DNA of 64,000 nucleotides from Comamonadaceae bacterium. GTDB taxonomy: Bacteria > Pseudomonadota > Gammaproteobacteria > Burkholderiales > Burkholderiaceae_C. This document shows positions 8,433-17,901 of the stretch, one piece after another. The stretch spans positions 106,692-170,691 of the forward strand of contig CANKBG010000001.1 of NCBI GenBank assembly GCA_947479935.1. The letters are read 5' to 3'. Position 1 is the stretch's first letter, and each line of letters begins with the position of its first letter. Made by a program: the position numbers and the translations under genes. The notes beneath the pieces were generated by a model, which was given only the letters and a program-made list of their open reading frames with translations, made no database searches and was not told the DNA's origin.

Positions 8433-11180
8433 TTACTTCTTTGCAGCTGCAGCAAAATCACCCGCATAGACATTTAAAAACTTGGCAGGGTCTAAAGTCT
8501 TGCGAATGGCCGCGTTAACCTCTTCTAAAGTGGTAGCTTCAATTTGAGCGTCTACTTTTTCCACAAATGCCAGCGTTCTGTTAGCTGCAGTTTGCGCCAC
8601 ATGACCTAGCGCTAAGGCGCGATCTTGAGCACGGCTTATTTTGCGTTCTTCTTGCCAGCCTTTTTTAGCATCTACAAGTTCTTCGGCAGTGATGCCGTCT
8701 TTGACAAACTTCGCTAATTCTTCTTGAACACCGGCCTTGAGTTTGGGTAAATTTTGCGGTGCATAAATGGCATACAGCACCCACATGCCTGAAGGTTCAA
8801 ATGAACTGGCACTGAGTTGGCTGCCCGCGCCATAGCTCAGACCATCTTTTTGTCGCAAGCGGTCTAGCAGGCGCGATTTGACACCGCCTCCCAATACGCG
8901 GTTGGCCAATTGCAATGGCACAAAATCTGTTTGGGTATCTTGCAAGTTCAAGGGTAGGCCAGCCAAAAAGAAAGCATTGGCTTTGTCGGGTGCTTCCAAT
9001 TGAATGGCACCAGGCTTGGCCACTTTGCTTTCAGCCTTCAAGCGCGCATAGGCTTTGGGACTTTTCCAGTCACCAAAAAGTTGCGTTAACTGTGACTTGA
9101 CGGCCTCGCTGTCAAAGTCGCCCACTACAGCAAACTCGCTGTTGTTGGTGCCGTAATAGCTGTTGTGAAACTCTTTGACTTGTTCAAGCTTGGCCGCTTT
9201 GAGTGCCGCAATGGACTCATCCAAACTGCGTGCAGCGCGAATGTCCCCTTTTTTGTAAACGTCTAGGCCCAGCGCCATGGCTTGCGAGCCCATGGCATTG
9301 GGTTCGCTGCGTTGGCTTTCAAGGCCAGCAGTGCTCTCTTGAACCAACAATTCAAATTCTTTTTCAGCCAAGTTGGGTTTGCGCAGAATGTCTCGAACTA
9401 AATTCAGGACTTCTGGTAAGTTTTTTCGCAATGAGTCAAATCGAACTGTAACGGTTTGTCCGCTACCGCTGACTTCGATTTGAGTTTTGAGTTCGTCCAA
9501 TTTGGCTGATATTTCAGAGCGCTGTAAATTTCCTGCACCTCGCAGTAGCAAGCTGGCAGTGAGGCTAGATGTGGTGGCTTGGTTAAATAGCGTTGCTTCA
9601 TCGCCAAAGCGCAAAGTAAAGACCCCGCTGACAGTTTCCCCCCGTGTTTTCTTGGGCGTCAAAATGAGCTTCATGCCACTTGTCAAAGCCAAGCGTTGGG
9701 TACGTTTTTCGATGTTGGCGGGGCTGATGTCAAATATTTCACCTTCACTCGCGGCTGTCTTACCTTTATAGTCGGCCACCAATTTGGCGACGTCTACTGC
9801 TGCAGGCAGTTTGCTGCGGTCAGGTGTGGCGGTGGGAATGAATTGCCCCAAAGTGCGATTGCTTTCTTTGAAGTAATTAGCCGCCACAGATTGCAGATCG
9901 GCCAATTTGAGATTTTCAATGCGATCGCGTTGTAAAAAGAACAAACGCCACTCGCCATTGGCGATTGATTCCGACAACTGCACCGCCAGTTTTTGCGGAT
10001 CGTTGATGGTTTTGTCGATGTCGCTTGATAGGCTGGCCTTGGCACGTTTAAGTTCTTCCTCGGTCACTGGCTTCTTTTGCAAGCCTTCCAGCTCTTCCAG
10101 CAAAACTTTGCGAGCTTCATTTAGGTTTTGGGCTTTGCTCAGCTCGGCCATAAAGACCACATACCCTCGTTCTGCCAACTCAAAATTCCAAGGATTGACA
10201 TTGACTGCCAATTTTTTCTCGACCATGTTTTTGTGCAGTCTGCCGTTGGGAGTGCCGCTCAAGATTTCACTCAATGCTGCCATAGCAGCTGAATCGACAT
10301 GGCTGCCCGCTGCTGTGTGATAGAGCACAGCTGACAACTGAACGTCGCCTGTTCGGCGCACAGTGACTTCGCGGGTGCCATCTTGGGCAGGGTCTTGTGT
10401 GTAGGTAGCTTCAAGCACACGACTGGGCTTGGGAATCGCGCCAAACACCTGTTGGATCAGCGCAAGGGTACTGCCGGCCTCAAACTTGCCTGCCACGAGC
10501 AAGACTGCATTGTCGGGTTGGTAGTACTTGCGATAAAAGTTTTGCAAGTTTTCAATTTTGACGTTTTCAACGTCGGTGCGTGCGCCGATGGTGCTCTTGC
10601 CGTAGTTGTGCCAATCAAAGGCGGTGGATGTCATGCGTTGCCACAGCGACATGTGTGGGTTGTTTTCGCCGCTTTCCATTTCGTTGCGAACCACTGAAAA
10701 CTCGGTGTCTAAATCTTTTCGCGCGATCAGGCTGTTGACCATTCGATCGGCTTCCATTTCCAGCGCCCATTTCAAGTTCTCTGGGTTGGATGGAAAGGTT
10801 TCGTAGTAATTGGTGCGATCGTAAAATGTGGTGCCATTGAAATCCATGCCGCGCTTACCCAGCTCCTCAAATACATTGCTGCGCGAAGTCGTCCCTTTGA
10901 AAACCATGTGCTCCAGCAAATGCGCCATGCCGGTTTCACCATAGTTTTCATGGCGACTGCCTACCAAATAAGTGATGTTCACGGTGGTGGTGGGCTTGGA
11001 AGCATCGGGCGCTAACAAGACGCGCAAACCATTGCTAAGCCGGTACTCAGTAATGCCTTCTACTTGAGCGACCGCTTTGAGAGGAGAAACACCACTTTGA
11101 GACCATCCGGTCAATGGAACCAAGCAGCTGGCTGTGATGGTAGAAATTTGAATCCAACGAGAAATGGAGCTTGAACGCAT
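8433..11180 (-). CDS. M16-family zinc metallopeptidase, two-half fused form
   Basis: 915 residues, long enough to hold both peptidase halves in one chain. The N-terminal half carries the inverted zinc motif HLLEH (His87, Glu90, His91) and the downstream acidic stretch EFSVVRNEME about 75 residues later, as in active pitrilysin-type enzymes. The second half (from about residue 480) has the same fold signatures but no HxxEH, so it is the inactive partner half. The N terminus has a hydrophobic stretch (about 10-27) consistent with export to the periplasm. Its role is probably peptide degradation. It is convergent with the transporter operon and divergent from the second BMP gene. Confidence 0.88.
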   Translation of the reverse strand: MRSSSISRWIQISTITASCLVPLTGWSQSGVSPLKAVAQVEGITEYRLSNGLRVLLAPDASKPTTTVNITYLVGSRHENYGETGMAHLLEHMVFKGTTSRSNVFEELGKRGMDFNGTTFYDRTNYYETFPSNPENLKWALEMEADRMVNSLIARKDLDTEFSVVRNEMESGENNPHMSLWQRMTSTAFDWHNYGKSTIGARTDVENVKIENLQNFYRKYYQPDNAVLLVAGKFEAGSTLALIQQVFGAIPKPSRVLEATYTQDPAQDGTREVTVRRTGDVQLSAVLYHTAAGSHVDSAAMAALSEILSGTPNGRLHKNMVEKKLAVNVNPWNFELAERGYVVFMAELSKAQNLNEARKVLLEELEGLQKKPVTEEELKRAKASLSSDIDKTINDPQKLAVQLSESIANGEWRLFFLQRDRIENLKLADLQSVAANYFKESNRTLGQFIPTATPDRSKLPAAVDVAKLVADYKGKTAASEGEIFDISPANIEKRTQRLALTSGMKLILTPKKTRGETVSGVFTLRFGDEATLFNQATTSSLTASLLLRGAGNLQRSEISAKLDELKTQIEVSGSGQTVTVRFDSLRKNLPEVLNLVRDILRKPNLAEKEFELLVQESTAGLESQRSEPNAMGSQAMALGLDVYKKGDIRAARSLDESIAALKAAKLEQVKEFHNSYYGTNNSEFAVVGDFDSEAVKSQLTQLFGDWKSPKAYARLKAESKVAKPGAIQLEAPDKANAFFLAGLPLNLQDTQTDFVPLQLANRVLGGGVKSRLLDRLRQKDGLSYGAGSQLSASSFEPSGMWVLYAIYAPQNLPKLKAGVQEELAKFVKDGITAEELVDAKKGWQEERKISRAQDRALALGHVAQTAANRTLAFVEKVDAQIEATTLEEVNAAIRKTLDPAKFLNVYAGDFAAAAKK

Positions 11181-11214
11181 GAGAGGGCACTTTTTTTAAA
11201 AACGAAAAAGAAAC

Positions 11215-11244
11215 TTTATACACCTACTTTAGAATACACCCCAA
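11215..11244 (-). promoter_or_regulatory. possible promoter of the M16 peptidase gene
   Basis: Read on the minus strand, TATAAA (11215-11220) lies 18 bases from TTGGGG (11239-11244), about 35 bases upstream of the start codon. The -10 is good and the -35 weak. Judged by eye only. Confidence 0.35.
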
Positions 11245-11302
11245 ATATCTGCGTGCCGGCGGGTATTTATTTTGTTCAACCGGCGCCATGTAGAGGACTA
11301 CC

Positions 11303-12397
11303 ATGTACAAAAACCTCGCAGCCGCAATAGCGGCCGCCTGCTTTTTTTCGCCCCTTCCTTCCCGAGCGGCTGAGCCTTCACCGCCAGCTTCTAAAAGCCC
11401 TGTCAAAGCCGCTTTTGTCTATGTCACGCCTGTGTTCGATGCGGGCTGGACGCACCAGCACGACCAAGGCCGAAAAGCGGTTGAAAAGGCCTTGGGACCT
11501 GCCGTTAAAACCACTGTTGTAGAAAACGTCGCCGAAGGCGCTGACTCAGAGCGTGTGGTGCGCGATTTAGCGCAACAGGGTCACGATGTTATTTTCACCA
11601 CCAGCTTCGGTTATATGGAGCCCACTCTGAAGGTGGCCAAAGAGTTTCCCAATGTGAAATTCGAATCCATCACGGGCTACAAAACTGATGTCAATGTGTC
11701 CGTTGCCAATGCGCGTTATTACGAGGGTCGTTATTTGGCAGGTATTGCAGCTGGCCGCATGACGCAATCCAACGTGGCGGGTTATGTGGCGGGCTTTCCC
11801 ATTCCTGAAGTGTTGCAAGGCTTGAATGCCTTTGCTTTAGGTATGCGTTCTGTGAACCCAAAAGCACAAGTGAAGGTGGTGTGGTTGAACACTTGGTTTG
11901 ATCCAACCAAAGAGCGCGATGCGGCCATTGCTTTGTTCAATCAGTCGGTTGATGTGATCACTTTTCACACCGCTTCCAATGCTGTGATGGTCGCGGCACA
12001 AGAACGCGGAAAGATGGCCATTGCCTATCACTCAGACATGCGCAAAGTGGCGCCTGATGCACAGTTGATGGCGGTGACCCATGAGTGGGGTGCCTATTAC
12101 ACGCAGCGTGTGAGTGATGTGCAAAAAGGCCAGTGGCGTAGTGGCAATGTTTGGGCAGGTTTCAAAGAGGGAATGATTCGCGTTGGCGATTTTGGCCCTA
12201 AGTTGCCTGCCAAAGTGCGAGATGAAATTGTGAAGACTCAGCAAGACATAGCGCTGGGCAAACGTCATCCATTTCAAGGACCCATTGCCGACAACGAAGG
12301 TAAATCGATTGTGGCAGCCGGCCATAAACTCACAGATGTTCAAATTTTGAACATGAACTACGGAGTGTCTGGTGTGATTGGCAAAATCATTCCCTGA
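11303..12397 (+). CDS. second BMP-family substrate-binding protein (orphan)
   Basis: 364 residues, clearly paralogous to the lipoprotein at 7227-8348. Shared blocks include the DAGWT/DGGWT start of the mature domain, SFGYMEPTLKVA against TFGYMDPMLKVA, and FPIPEVLQGLNAFALG against IPIPEVIRNINTFTLG. It has no lipobox; an ordinary signal peptide (residues 1 to about 24, ending SRAA) predicts a soluble periplasmic protein. No permease or ATPase is adjacent, so it probably feeds the transporter at 3692-7183 or one elsewhere. The ligand may differ, since several binding-cleft residues differ (for example HTASNAV here against NTDSSAV there). A ribosome binding site AGAGGA precedes the ATG. Confidence 0.86.
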   Translation: MYKNLAAAIAAACFFSPLPSRAAEPSPPASKSPVKAAFVYVTPVFDAGWTHQHDQGRKAVEKALGPAVKTTVVENVAEGADSERVVRDLAQQGHDVIFTTSFGYMEPTLKVAKEFPNVKFESITGYKTDVNVSVANARYYEGRYLAGIAAGRMTQSNVAGYVAGFPIPEVLQGLNAFALGMRSVNPKAQVKVVWLNTWFDPTKERDAAIALFNQSVDVITFHTASNAVMVAAQERGKMAIAYHSDMRKVAPDAQLMAVTHEWGAYYTQRVSDVQKGQWRSGNVWAGFKEGMIRVGDFGPKLPAKVRDEIVKTQQDIALGKRHPFQGPIADNEGKSIVAAGHKLTDVQILNMNYGVSGVIGKIIP

Positions 12398-12404
12398 TCA
12401 CAGG

Positions 12405-13376
12405 CTAGCCATCGAGTTGAATGTTTCGTGCCTTGGCCAGTTGGGTCCAGCGGGCCAAATCGGCCTTCATGTAGGCCGCAAATTCTGCAGGCTTCATGGG
12501 CATCAGTTCAACGGCCTCAGAGCTTAATTTTTCTTTGAAATCGGGCTGGGCTAAAACACTGAGCATGGCATCGTTCAGTGTTTTGACAATGGCTGCCGGC
12601 ATGTTGGCAGGCCCCACCACGCCATACCATTGTTGGGCATCAAAGCCCTTCAGCCCCATCTCTTCTAAAGTGGGAGTGTCCTTGACTTGGGGGTGACGCT
12701 TGGTACCAGTGACGGCAAGTGCGCGAATTCGGCCACTTCTAATGTGTGGCAGTGCCGCAGCCAGTCCAGGGAACATCAGTTGGGTTTGTCCACCAATGAG
12801 ATCGGTGATGGCTGGTGCGATGCCGCGATAGGGAATGTGCACCATGAAGCTGTTGGTTTGCAATTTGAAAAGTTCAGCAGTGAGGTGCGTTAAAGAACCA
12901 GCACCCGCAGAGCCGTAAGACAAGCGACCTGGATTTTGTTTGACATAGTCCATGAAGGCTTTGAAGTTTTGCGGCGGCAAGCTGGTGTTGATGCACAGCA
13001 CATTGGGGGTAGAGCCAATCATGCCAATGGGCGTGAAATCTTTTTCAGCGTCATACGGCAGTTTGCGAGTGGCCGGTGCCGTGCCATGGGTGGCCACATA
13101 GCCTTGCATTAGGGTGTAGCCGTCCGCAGGCGCACGCGCCGTATTTTGCGAGGCAATGACACCGCCACCGCCACCTATGTTGTCTACCACCACCGATTGG
13201 CCCAAGGCCTTGGCCCAACGCTCGCACAGCGCACGACCCACCATGTCGGAGCCGCCGCCAGCCGCCACGGGCACGATATAGCGGATAGGTTTGTTGGGGT
13301 AAGCCGTTTGAGCATAACTGCCTTCGCTCAGGCCCAATAAAATAGGCGTGGCTTGGAGGAGGGTGCGTCGTTTCAT
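12405..13376 (-). CDS. Bug-type (TctC family) periplasmic substrate-binding protein
   Basis: 323 residues with an N-terminal export signal (MKRRTLLQATPILLGLSEGSYAQ; twin Arg at 3-4 suggests Sec or Tat) and the Bug fold: YPNKPIRYIVPVAAGGGSDMVGR at the start of the mature chain, YKQNPG-type and GSAGAGSLTH segments near residue 155, and IPYRG near 185. Such proteins bind carboxylates or amides for tripartite tricarboxylate transporters, or act as sensors. No TctA/TctB membrane genes are nearby, as is common for Bug proteins in Burkholderiales. Ligand unknown. Confidence 0.85.
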   Translation of the reverse strand: MKRRTLLQATPILLGLSEGSYAQTAYPNKPIRYIVPVAAGGGSDMVGRALCERWAKALGQSVVVDNIGGGGGVIASQNTARAPADGYTLMQGYVATHGTAPATRKLPYDAEKDFTPIGMIGSTPNVLCINTSLPPQNFKAFMDYVKQNPGRLSYGSAGAGSLTHLTAELFKLQTNSFMVHIPYRGIAPAITDLIGGQTQLMFPGLAAALPHIRSGRIRALAVTGTKRHPQVKDTPTLEEMGLKGFDAQQWYGVVGPANMPAAIVKTLNDAMLSVLAQPDFKEKLSSEAVELMPMKPAEFAAYMKADLARWTQLAKARNIQLDG

Positions 13377-13486
13377 GATTTTTCTCTGAGATCAGCTAAT
13401 TGTCAGAAAGTTTAGCCCACACTGGAGGCGGGTGCGCGTTGTTGGGGCACAAAAACTTTTATTCTTCTGACACTTGAATCTGTTTG

Positions 13487-13514
13487 TTGGCCTGAAGGCA
13501 GACCACTTTACAAT
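13487..13514 (+). promoter_or_regulatory. possible promoter of dcd
   Basis: TTGGCC (13487-13492), 16 bases, then TACAAT (13509-13514), about 39 bases upstream of the dcd start codon. The -10 box is good and the -35 moderate. Upstream in the same gap TGTCAGAA (13401-13408) and TTCTGACA (13465-13472) form widely spaced inverted arms of unknown meaning. Confidence 0.4.
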
Positions 13515-13552
13515 GCGAGTTTGAAATCAAAGACTGTTTGAAAGACTGAGCA

Positions 13553-14122
13553 ATGAGCATCAAAAGCGACAAATGGATCCGCCGAATGGCAAAAGAGCAC
13601 GGCATGATTGAGCCTTTCGAACCCGGACAGGTGCGTCAAAACGCTGCTGGCGAGAAAATTGTGAGCTACGGCACCAGCAGTTATGGCTATGACATTCGAT
13701 GCGCACCTGAATTCAAGGTATTTACCAACATTTACAGCACCGTGGTAGACCCCAAAAACTTTGATGAAAAAAGCTTTGTCGACATCCATTCCGACGTTTG
13801 CATCATTCCGCCCAACAGCTTTGCTTTGGCGCGCACCCTGGAATATTTCCGAATTCCCCGCAATGTACTCACCATTTGTCTGGGCAAAAGCACCTACGCC
13901 CGATGCGGCATTATTGTGAATGTCACCCCCTTCGAGCCCGAGTGGGAAGGCTACGTCACCCTGGAATTTAGCAACACAACCCCCCTGCCAGCCAAGATCT
14001 ACGCCGGGGAGGGCTGTGCCCAGGTCTTGTTCTTTGAAAGCGATGAAGTCTGCGAGACCAGCTATAAGGATCGGGGCGGAAAATACCAGGGTCAAGTGGG
14101 CGTCACTTTGCCCAAGACTTAA
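13553..14122 (+). CDS. dcd: dCTP deaminase
   Basis: 189 residues, the standard length. It deaminates dCTP to dUTP in the cytosol, feeding thymidylate synthesis. Conserved parts are [12 protein letters not shown] near residue 40, [10 protein letters not shown] (110-119), and the catalytic stretch [20 protein letters not shown] with Glu138. The C terminus [12 protein letters not shown] closes the active site in the trimer. Its stop lies 20 bases before rhlE on the same strand, so the two may be cotranscribed. Confidence 0.95.
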   Translation: MSIKSDKWIRRMAKEHGMIEPFEPGQVRQNAAGEKIVSYGTSSYGYDIRCAPEFKVFTNIYSTVVDPKNFDEKSFVDIHSDVCIIPPNSFALARTLEYFRIPRNVLTICLGKSTYARCGIIVNVTPFEPEWEGYVTLEFSNTTPLPAKIYAGEGCAQVLFFESDEVCETSYKDRGGKYQGQVGVTLPKT

Positions 14123-14142
14123 AGTGCGACAATAGCGGGTTA

Positions 14143-15609
14143 ATGACCGCCTCTTTTTCAAATCTATCGCTGGCTGAACCGCTGGCACGTGCCGTAGCCG
14201 AAATGGGCTACGAATCCATGACCCCCATTCAAGCCCAGGCCATCCCTGTGGTTTTGACGGGGAAAGACGTGATGGGCGCCGCGCAAACGGGTACCGGTAA
14301 AACCGCTGCTTTTTCGTTGCCGCTGCTACAACGCCTCTTGAAGCACGAAAACACATCCACCTCTCCCGCTCGCCATCCTGTGCGAGCCTTGGTTCTCTTG
14401 CCCACCCGCGAGTTGGCCGATCAGGTAGCACAACAGATCAAGATGTACGCCAAGTACACCCAAATGCGCAGTGCCGTGGTGTTTGGCGGTATGGACATGA
14501 AACCGCAAACACTTGAACTCAAGCGCGGTGTGGAAATTTTGGTTGCAACGCCAGGACGCTTGTTAGATCACATCGAAGCTAAAAACGCGGTGCTAAATCA
14601 AGTGGAATATGTGGTGCTAGACGAAGCCGACCGCATGCTCGACATTGGCTTCTTGCCAGACTTGCAACGCATTTTGAGTTTCTTGCCCAAGCAACGAACC
14701 ACCTTGCTTTTTTCAGCCACTTTTTCGCCTGAAATTAAACGTTTGGCTGGCAGTTATTTGCAAGACCCCGTCACCATTGAAGTCGCCCGCCCTAATGAAA
14801 CGGCCTCCACGGTAGAGCAACGTTTTTACAGCGCCCAAGACGATGACAAACGTCGTGTGGTAAAGGCAGTTCTGAACCAGCGCGGTATTAAGCAAGCCTT
14901 CATTTTTGTGAACAGTAAATTGGGTTGTGCACGTTTGGCACGTTCCCTTGAGCGTGAAGGTTTGAAAACAACCGCATTGCACGGCGACAAGTCGCAAGAT
15001 GAGCGATTGAAGGCACTGGAGGCATTTAAGCAAGGTGAAGTCGATTTGCTGGTCTGTACCGATGTGGCAGCGCGTGGTCTGGACATCAAAGATGTGCCGG
15101 CCGTTTTCAACTTTGACGTCCCTTTTAACGCTGAAGACTACGTTCACCGCATTGGTCGAACGGGCCGTGCTGGCGCCTCTGGTTTGGCCGTGACCTTGGT
15201 ATCGCCCTCTGACATGCGTTTGGTGGCAGACATTGAAAAGCTCATTAAAACAAAGCTTCAAGTTGAAAACTACCCCTTTGAAGATGATCGGCCCCGCGGC
15301 AATGCCAACGAAGGTCGGCGCGAAGAAAGAAGGGATGATCGCCGAGAAGACAGACGCCCTGAGCGTGGTTTTGAGCGTCGCCGCGATGAGGAAGATCCGC
15401 GAGACCGTCGCAGCAGTTTCAGGCCCGCTCAAGCTTCAAGAGATCCTTTCTTCGAAAAGCCCTACGAAGAGTCCTCTGCCCAGCAGGCCAGCGCTGCATC
15501 TTGGGAAGCCAGTCCTAAATCTGTGGCAACCCGGCCTGGGCTGTCTGCCAACATCAAGCCCAAACGCAAAGTGGCGGCATTGTTCAAGTCTGGCGAATCA
15601 GCCACTTAG
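14143..15609 (+). CDS. rhlE: DEAD-box ATP-dependent RNA helicase, RhlE type
   Basis: 488 residues. Helicase core: Q motif TPIQAQAIP (27-35), motif I AQTGTGKT (47-54), PTRELADQV, TPGRLLDH, motif II DEAD (about 160) and SAT, then domain 2 ending in HRIGRTGRAG (motif VI). The tail from about residue 380 is low-complexity, rich in Arg, Asp and Glu, and ends in basic KPKRK, typical of RhlE RNA-binding extensions. Acts in RNA remodelling, ribosome assembly or decay. GACAAT at 14128-14133 ends 9 bases before the ATG and may be a -10 box giving a very short leader. Confidence 0.92.
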   Translation: MTASFSNLSLAEPLARAVAEMGYESMTPIQAQAIPVVLTGKDVMGAAQTGTGKTAAFSLPLLQRLLKHENTSTSPARHPVRALVLLPTRELADQVAQQIKMYAKYTQMRSAVVFGGMDMKPQTLELKRGVEILVATPGRLLDHIEAKNAVLNQVEYVVLDEADRMLDIGFLPDLQRILSFLPKQRTTLLFSATFSPEIKRLAGSYLQDPVTIEVARPNETASTVEQRFYSAQDDDKRRVVKAVLNQRGIKQAFIFVNSKLGCARLARSLEREGLKTTALHGDKSQDERLKALEAFKQGEVDLLVCTDVAARGLDIKDVPAVFNFDVPFNAEDYVHRIGRTGRAGASGLAVTLVSPSDMRLVADIEKLIKTKLQVENYPFEDDRPRGNANEGRREERRDDRREDRRPERGFERRRDEEDPRDRRSSFRPAQASRDPFFEKPYEESSAQQASAASWEASPKSVATRPGLSANIKPKRKVAALFKSGESAT

Positions 15610-15664
15610 TCTGGGCAGGATGCCCCTGCTAAATTGACGGGTGAGGTTTTCCCGAAATAAAACC

Positions 15665-15682
15665 TTGACATTCCCCTGTCAA
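15665..15682. promoter_or_regulatory. inverted repeat just upstream of the TonB receptor start
   Basis: TTGACA (15665-15670), spacer TTCCCC, TGTCAA (15677-15682), ending 8 bases before the ATG. It is preceded by a second inverted repeat, AGGTTTT (15644-15650) with AAAACCT (15659-15665). The position over the ribosome-binding region suggests an operator or an RNA structure controlling the receptor; no known box is recognised. Confidence 0.4.
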
Positions 15683-15690
15683 AATGGGGC

Positions 15691-17889
15691 ATGAATTTCA
15701 AAATCCCAACCGCTCTAGCCCTTGTCTCGTTGACAACCCCCTGGGCTTTGTCTCAAGTCACACCTGCTTCCAATGCCCCTGTGCAAGACATGGGCCGCGT
15801 TGAAATCAAAAGCAACCGCGACAACACCATGGAAGAGCGAAGGCAGTCCACCGCAGCAAAAATTGTGATTGGTAGAGAAGAGCTCGACAAACAAGGCGAT
15901 AGCACCCTGGGTGAAGTTTTGAAACGTTTGCCTGGCGTCACCATTCAGGGCGCACCTGGTAGAGGCGGCGCCATTCGCATGCGGGGTTTGGGCGGCGGGT
16001 ACACCCAGATTCTTTTGGATGGCCAGCGCGTACCACCAGGGTTTTCAATTGAATCACTCACGCCAGAGATGGTGGAGAAAGTGGAAATTTTGCGTGCACC
16101 AACCGCAGAGACGGGAGCACGGGCCATTGCTGGCACCATCAATATTATTTTACGCGAGGGTCAGCGAGCCAACCCCGATGATTTGAAGGTCGGCAGTTCC
16201 TTTGAAAATGGACACCGCTCAGAAGGTTTGAACTGGGTTCACAACCTCAAGTCTGAGCCGTTGAATGGAACCCTCACCGTCTCTGCCATGAACTCATGGC
16301 GACCTGAGGACAATACCACCCTGACCGATTCCAGTGTCGATGCAGAAGGCCGTATGCCAGCTTGGTTTTCGCACCGAGAACGTCAGACCGCTAGCTTGGG
16401 ACAACGCCAAGGCATGAATGCCAACGCCAGAATGATGTGGCGCGGTGAGCAAGGTAAAGCACTTGTTTTGATGCCCTTCATGGTGTATTCGGAATTCAGC
16501 AGTTTGGGGCATGTGGACTTGACTGAAAAAAAGTCCATCTATGGCATTCAACAGCCTTTTGCATCAGATGCAGCTAACACCACCAACAACAGCCGCTTTG
16601 TGATGACGCGGTTGAATGGTCAGTGGAACCAGCGTTTCTCGGCCAACGATAAATTTGAATTTAAGTTTGGGTTGGGTGAATCGCACTACAAGTACCGCTT
16701 TAGCCAAGTAGCCCAAGGTACAACGGGCTTGCTCAACACCATGGAAGAGTCACAAAGCTTCAAAGATTTGTCTCAATCTTGGAACGGCAAATTGACGCAA
16801 GTTTTGGCCAATGGCCACCAGTTTGTGAGTGGCCTTGAATTGGAGGGCGTGCGAAGAACGGAAGAGGCAGTTGCGGAGGTCTCAGATGAGGCCGGCAATA
16901 TGCGCGCGCGCACCCAACGCTGGGCCATTTACACACAAGACGAATGGACGATCAACCCCAATTGGAGCGCGCATGCGGGCATCCGTTATGAAAGTATTCT
17001 GACCGAGGGTAGCAACGAAGAGGGCGACAAGCGCAACAAGAGCGGTGTTTTGACGCCCCTTTTGCATGCCGTTTGGAAGCCGGTGCCTGAAAGTCGTGAT
17101 CAAGTGCGCATGAGTCTCACGCGCAGTTATAAAACGCCCACCTTGTTCAATTTAGTGGCACGCACTGCATTGTCGCGTGAAGCAAATAGCCCGACGCGCC
17201 CCGATCGAATTGGCAACCCTGGCTTGAAGCCCGAGTTGGCAACAGGAATTGACATTGCCGTAGAGCGCTACTTAGCAGAGGGTGGTGTGCTCAGTGCCAA
17301 TATCTTCAGGCGCAACATCAGCGATTTGATTCGCTATGTGACCAGCGAGCGATATGACACCGTGTGGGCGCCAGGACAAAGGCGATTTGTTTCTAGCCCC
17401 CAAAACGTGGGGGATGCCACCACGCAAGGTTTGGAGTTGGAGGCGAAGTTCCGTTTGAATCAAGTTTGGGAAACAGCCCCCGCAGTAGATGTGAGAAGCA
17501 ACTTGAGTTTCTTTGGTTCTCGTGTGCTGGATGTGATGGGGCCAAACAATCGCTTGGATCAACAGCCCAGTATGACGGCTAACTTTGGTGGTGATTACCG
17601 CATACGTGCCATTCCACTCACGCTTGGTGGCAACATCAACATCAACCCTGACTACACTACGCGTCGAGCAGATCAGCAATGGGCTTACCAGGGCTCGAAA
17701 CGTGTCGTTGATGTTTATGGCCTTTGGCGGTTTTCTCCCGCAACTGCTTTGCGTGTAACCGTCAGCAATCTCACGCCACGTGATTACCTGACTGGGACCA
17801 CTTACATTGGCAATGGCTTTTCAGAAACGGCCAACACCAACACGCGCAATTGGCAAAATGTTCAAGTGCGTCTAGAAATGAAAATTTAA
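15691..17889 (+). CDS. TonB-dependent outer-membrane receptor
   Basis: 732 residues. It has a signal peptide (about 1-22, cut after ALSQ or nearby), a TonB-box-like segment near DMGRVEIKSN (about 32-41), a plug domain (QGDSTLGEVLKRLPGV, GRGGAIRMRGLGGGYTQILLDG, VEILRAPTAETGARAIAGTINI), then a beta barrel ending in an aromatic-poor last strand, VQVRLEMKI. The length is typical of siderophore or vitamin receptors but the ligand cannot be read. The barrel carries NPGLKPELATGIDIAVER, a standard TonB receptor motif. The next gene, 12 bases on, is an alpha/beta hydrolase that may process the imported compound. Confidence 0.88.
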   Translation: MNFKIPTALALVSLTTPWALSQVTPASNAPVQDMGRVEIKSNRDNTMEERRQSTAAKIVIGREELDKQGDSTLGEVLKRLPGVTIQGAPGRGGAIRMRGLGGGYTQILLDGQRVPPGFSIESLTPEMVEKVEILRAPTAETGARAIAGTINIILREGQRANPDDLKVGSSFENGHRSEGLNWVHNLKSEPLNGTLTVSAMNSWRPEDNTTLTDSSVDAEGRMPAWFSHRERQTASLGQRQGMNANARMMWRGEQGKALVLMPFMVYSEFSSLGHVDLTEKKSIYGIQQPFASDAANTTNNSRFVMTRLNGQWNQRFSANDKFEFKFGLGESHYKYRFSQVAQGTTGLLNTMEESQSFKDLSQSWNGKLTQVLANGHQFVSGLELEGVRRTEEAVAEVSDEAGNMRARTQRWAIYTQDEWTINPNWSAHAGIRYESILTEGSNEEGDKRNKSGVLTPLLHAVWKPVPESRDQVRMSLTRSYKTPTLFNLVARTALSREANSPTRPDRIGNPGLKPELATGIDIAVERYLAEGGVLSANIFRRNISDLIRYVTSERYDTVWAPGQRRFVSSPQNVGDATTQGLELEAKFRLNQVWETAPAVDVRSNLSFFGSRVLDVMGPNNRLDQQPSMTANFGGDYRIRAIPLTLGGNININPDYTTRRADQQWAYQGSKRVVDVYGLWRFSPATALRVTVSNLTPRDYLTGTTYIGNGFSETANTNTRNWQNVQVRLEMKI

Positions 17890-17901
17890 CCAAGGTATTC
17901 C

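Noticed and set aside
13401..13472. TGTCAGAA / TTCTGACA inverted arms before dcd
   Set aside because: Arms are 56 bases apart with no symmetrical promoter arrangement; 8-base matches at such distance are likely by chance.
13508..14431. 307-codon open frame on the minus strand across dcd and the rhlE start
   Set aside because: It is antisense to two clearly conserved genes, has no recognisable domain, and its codon pattern is a by-product of the coding strand.
14713..15432. 239-codon minus-strand frame inside rhlE
   Set aside because: Shadow of the helicase gene; Cys/Thr-rich translation without domain or ribosome binding site.
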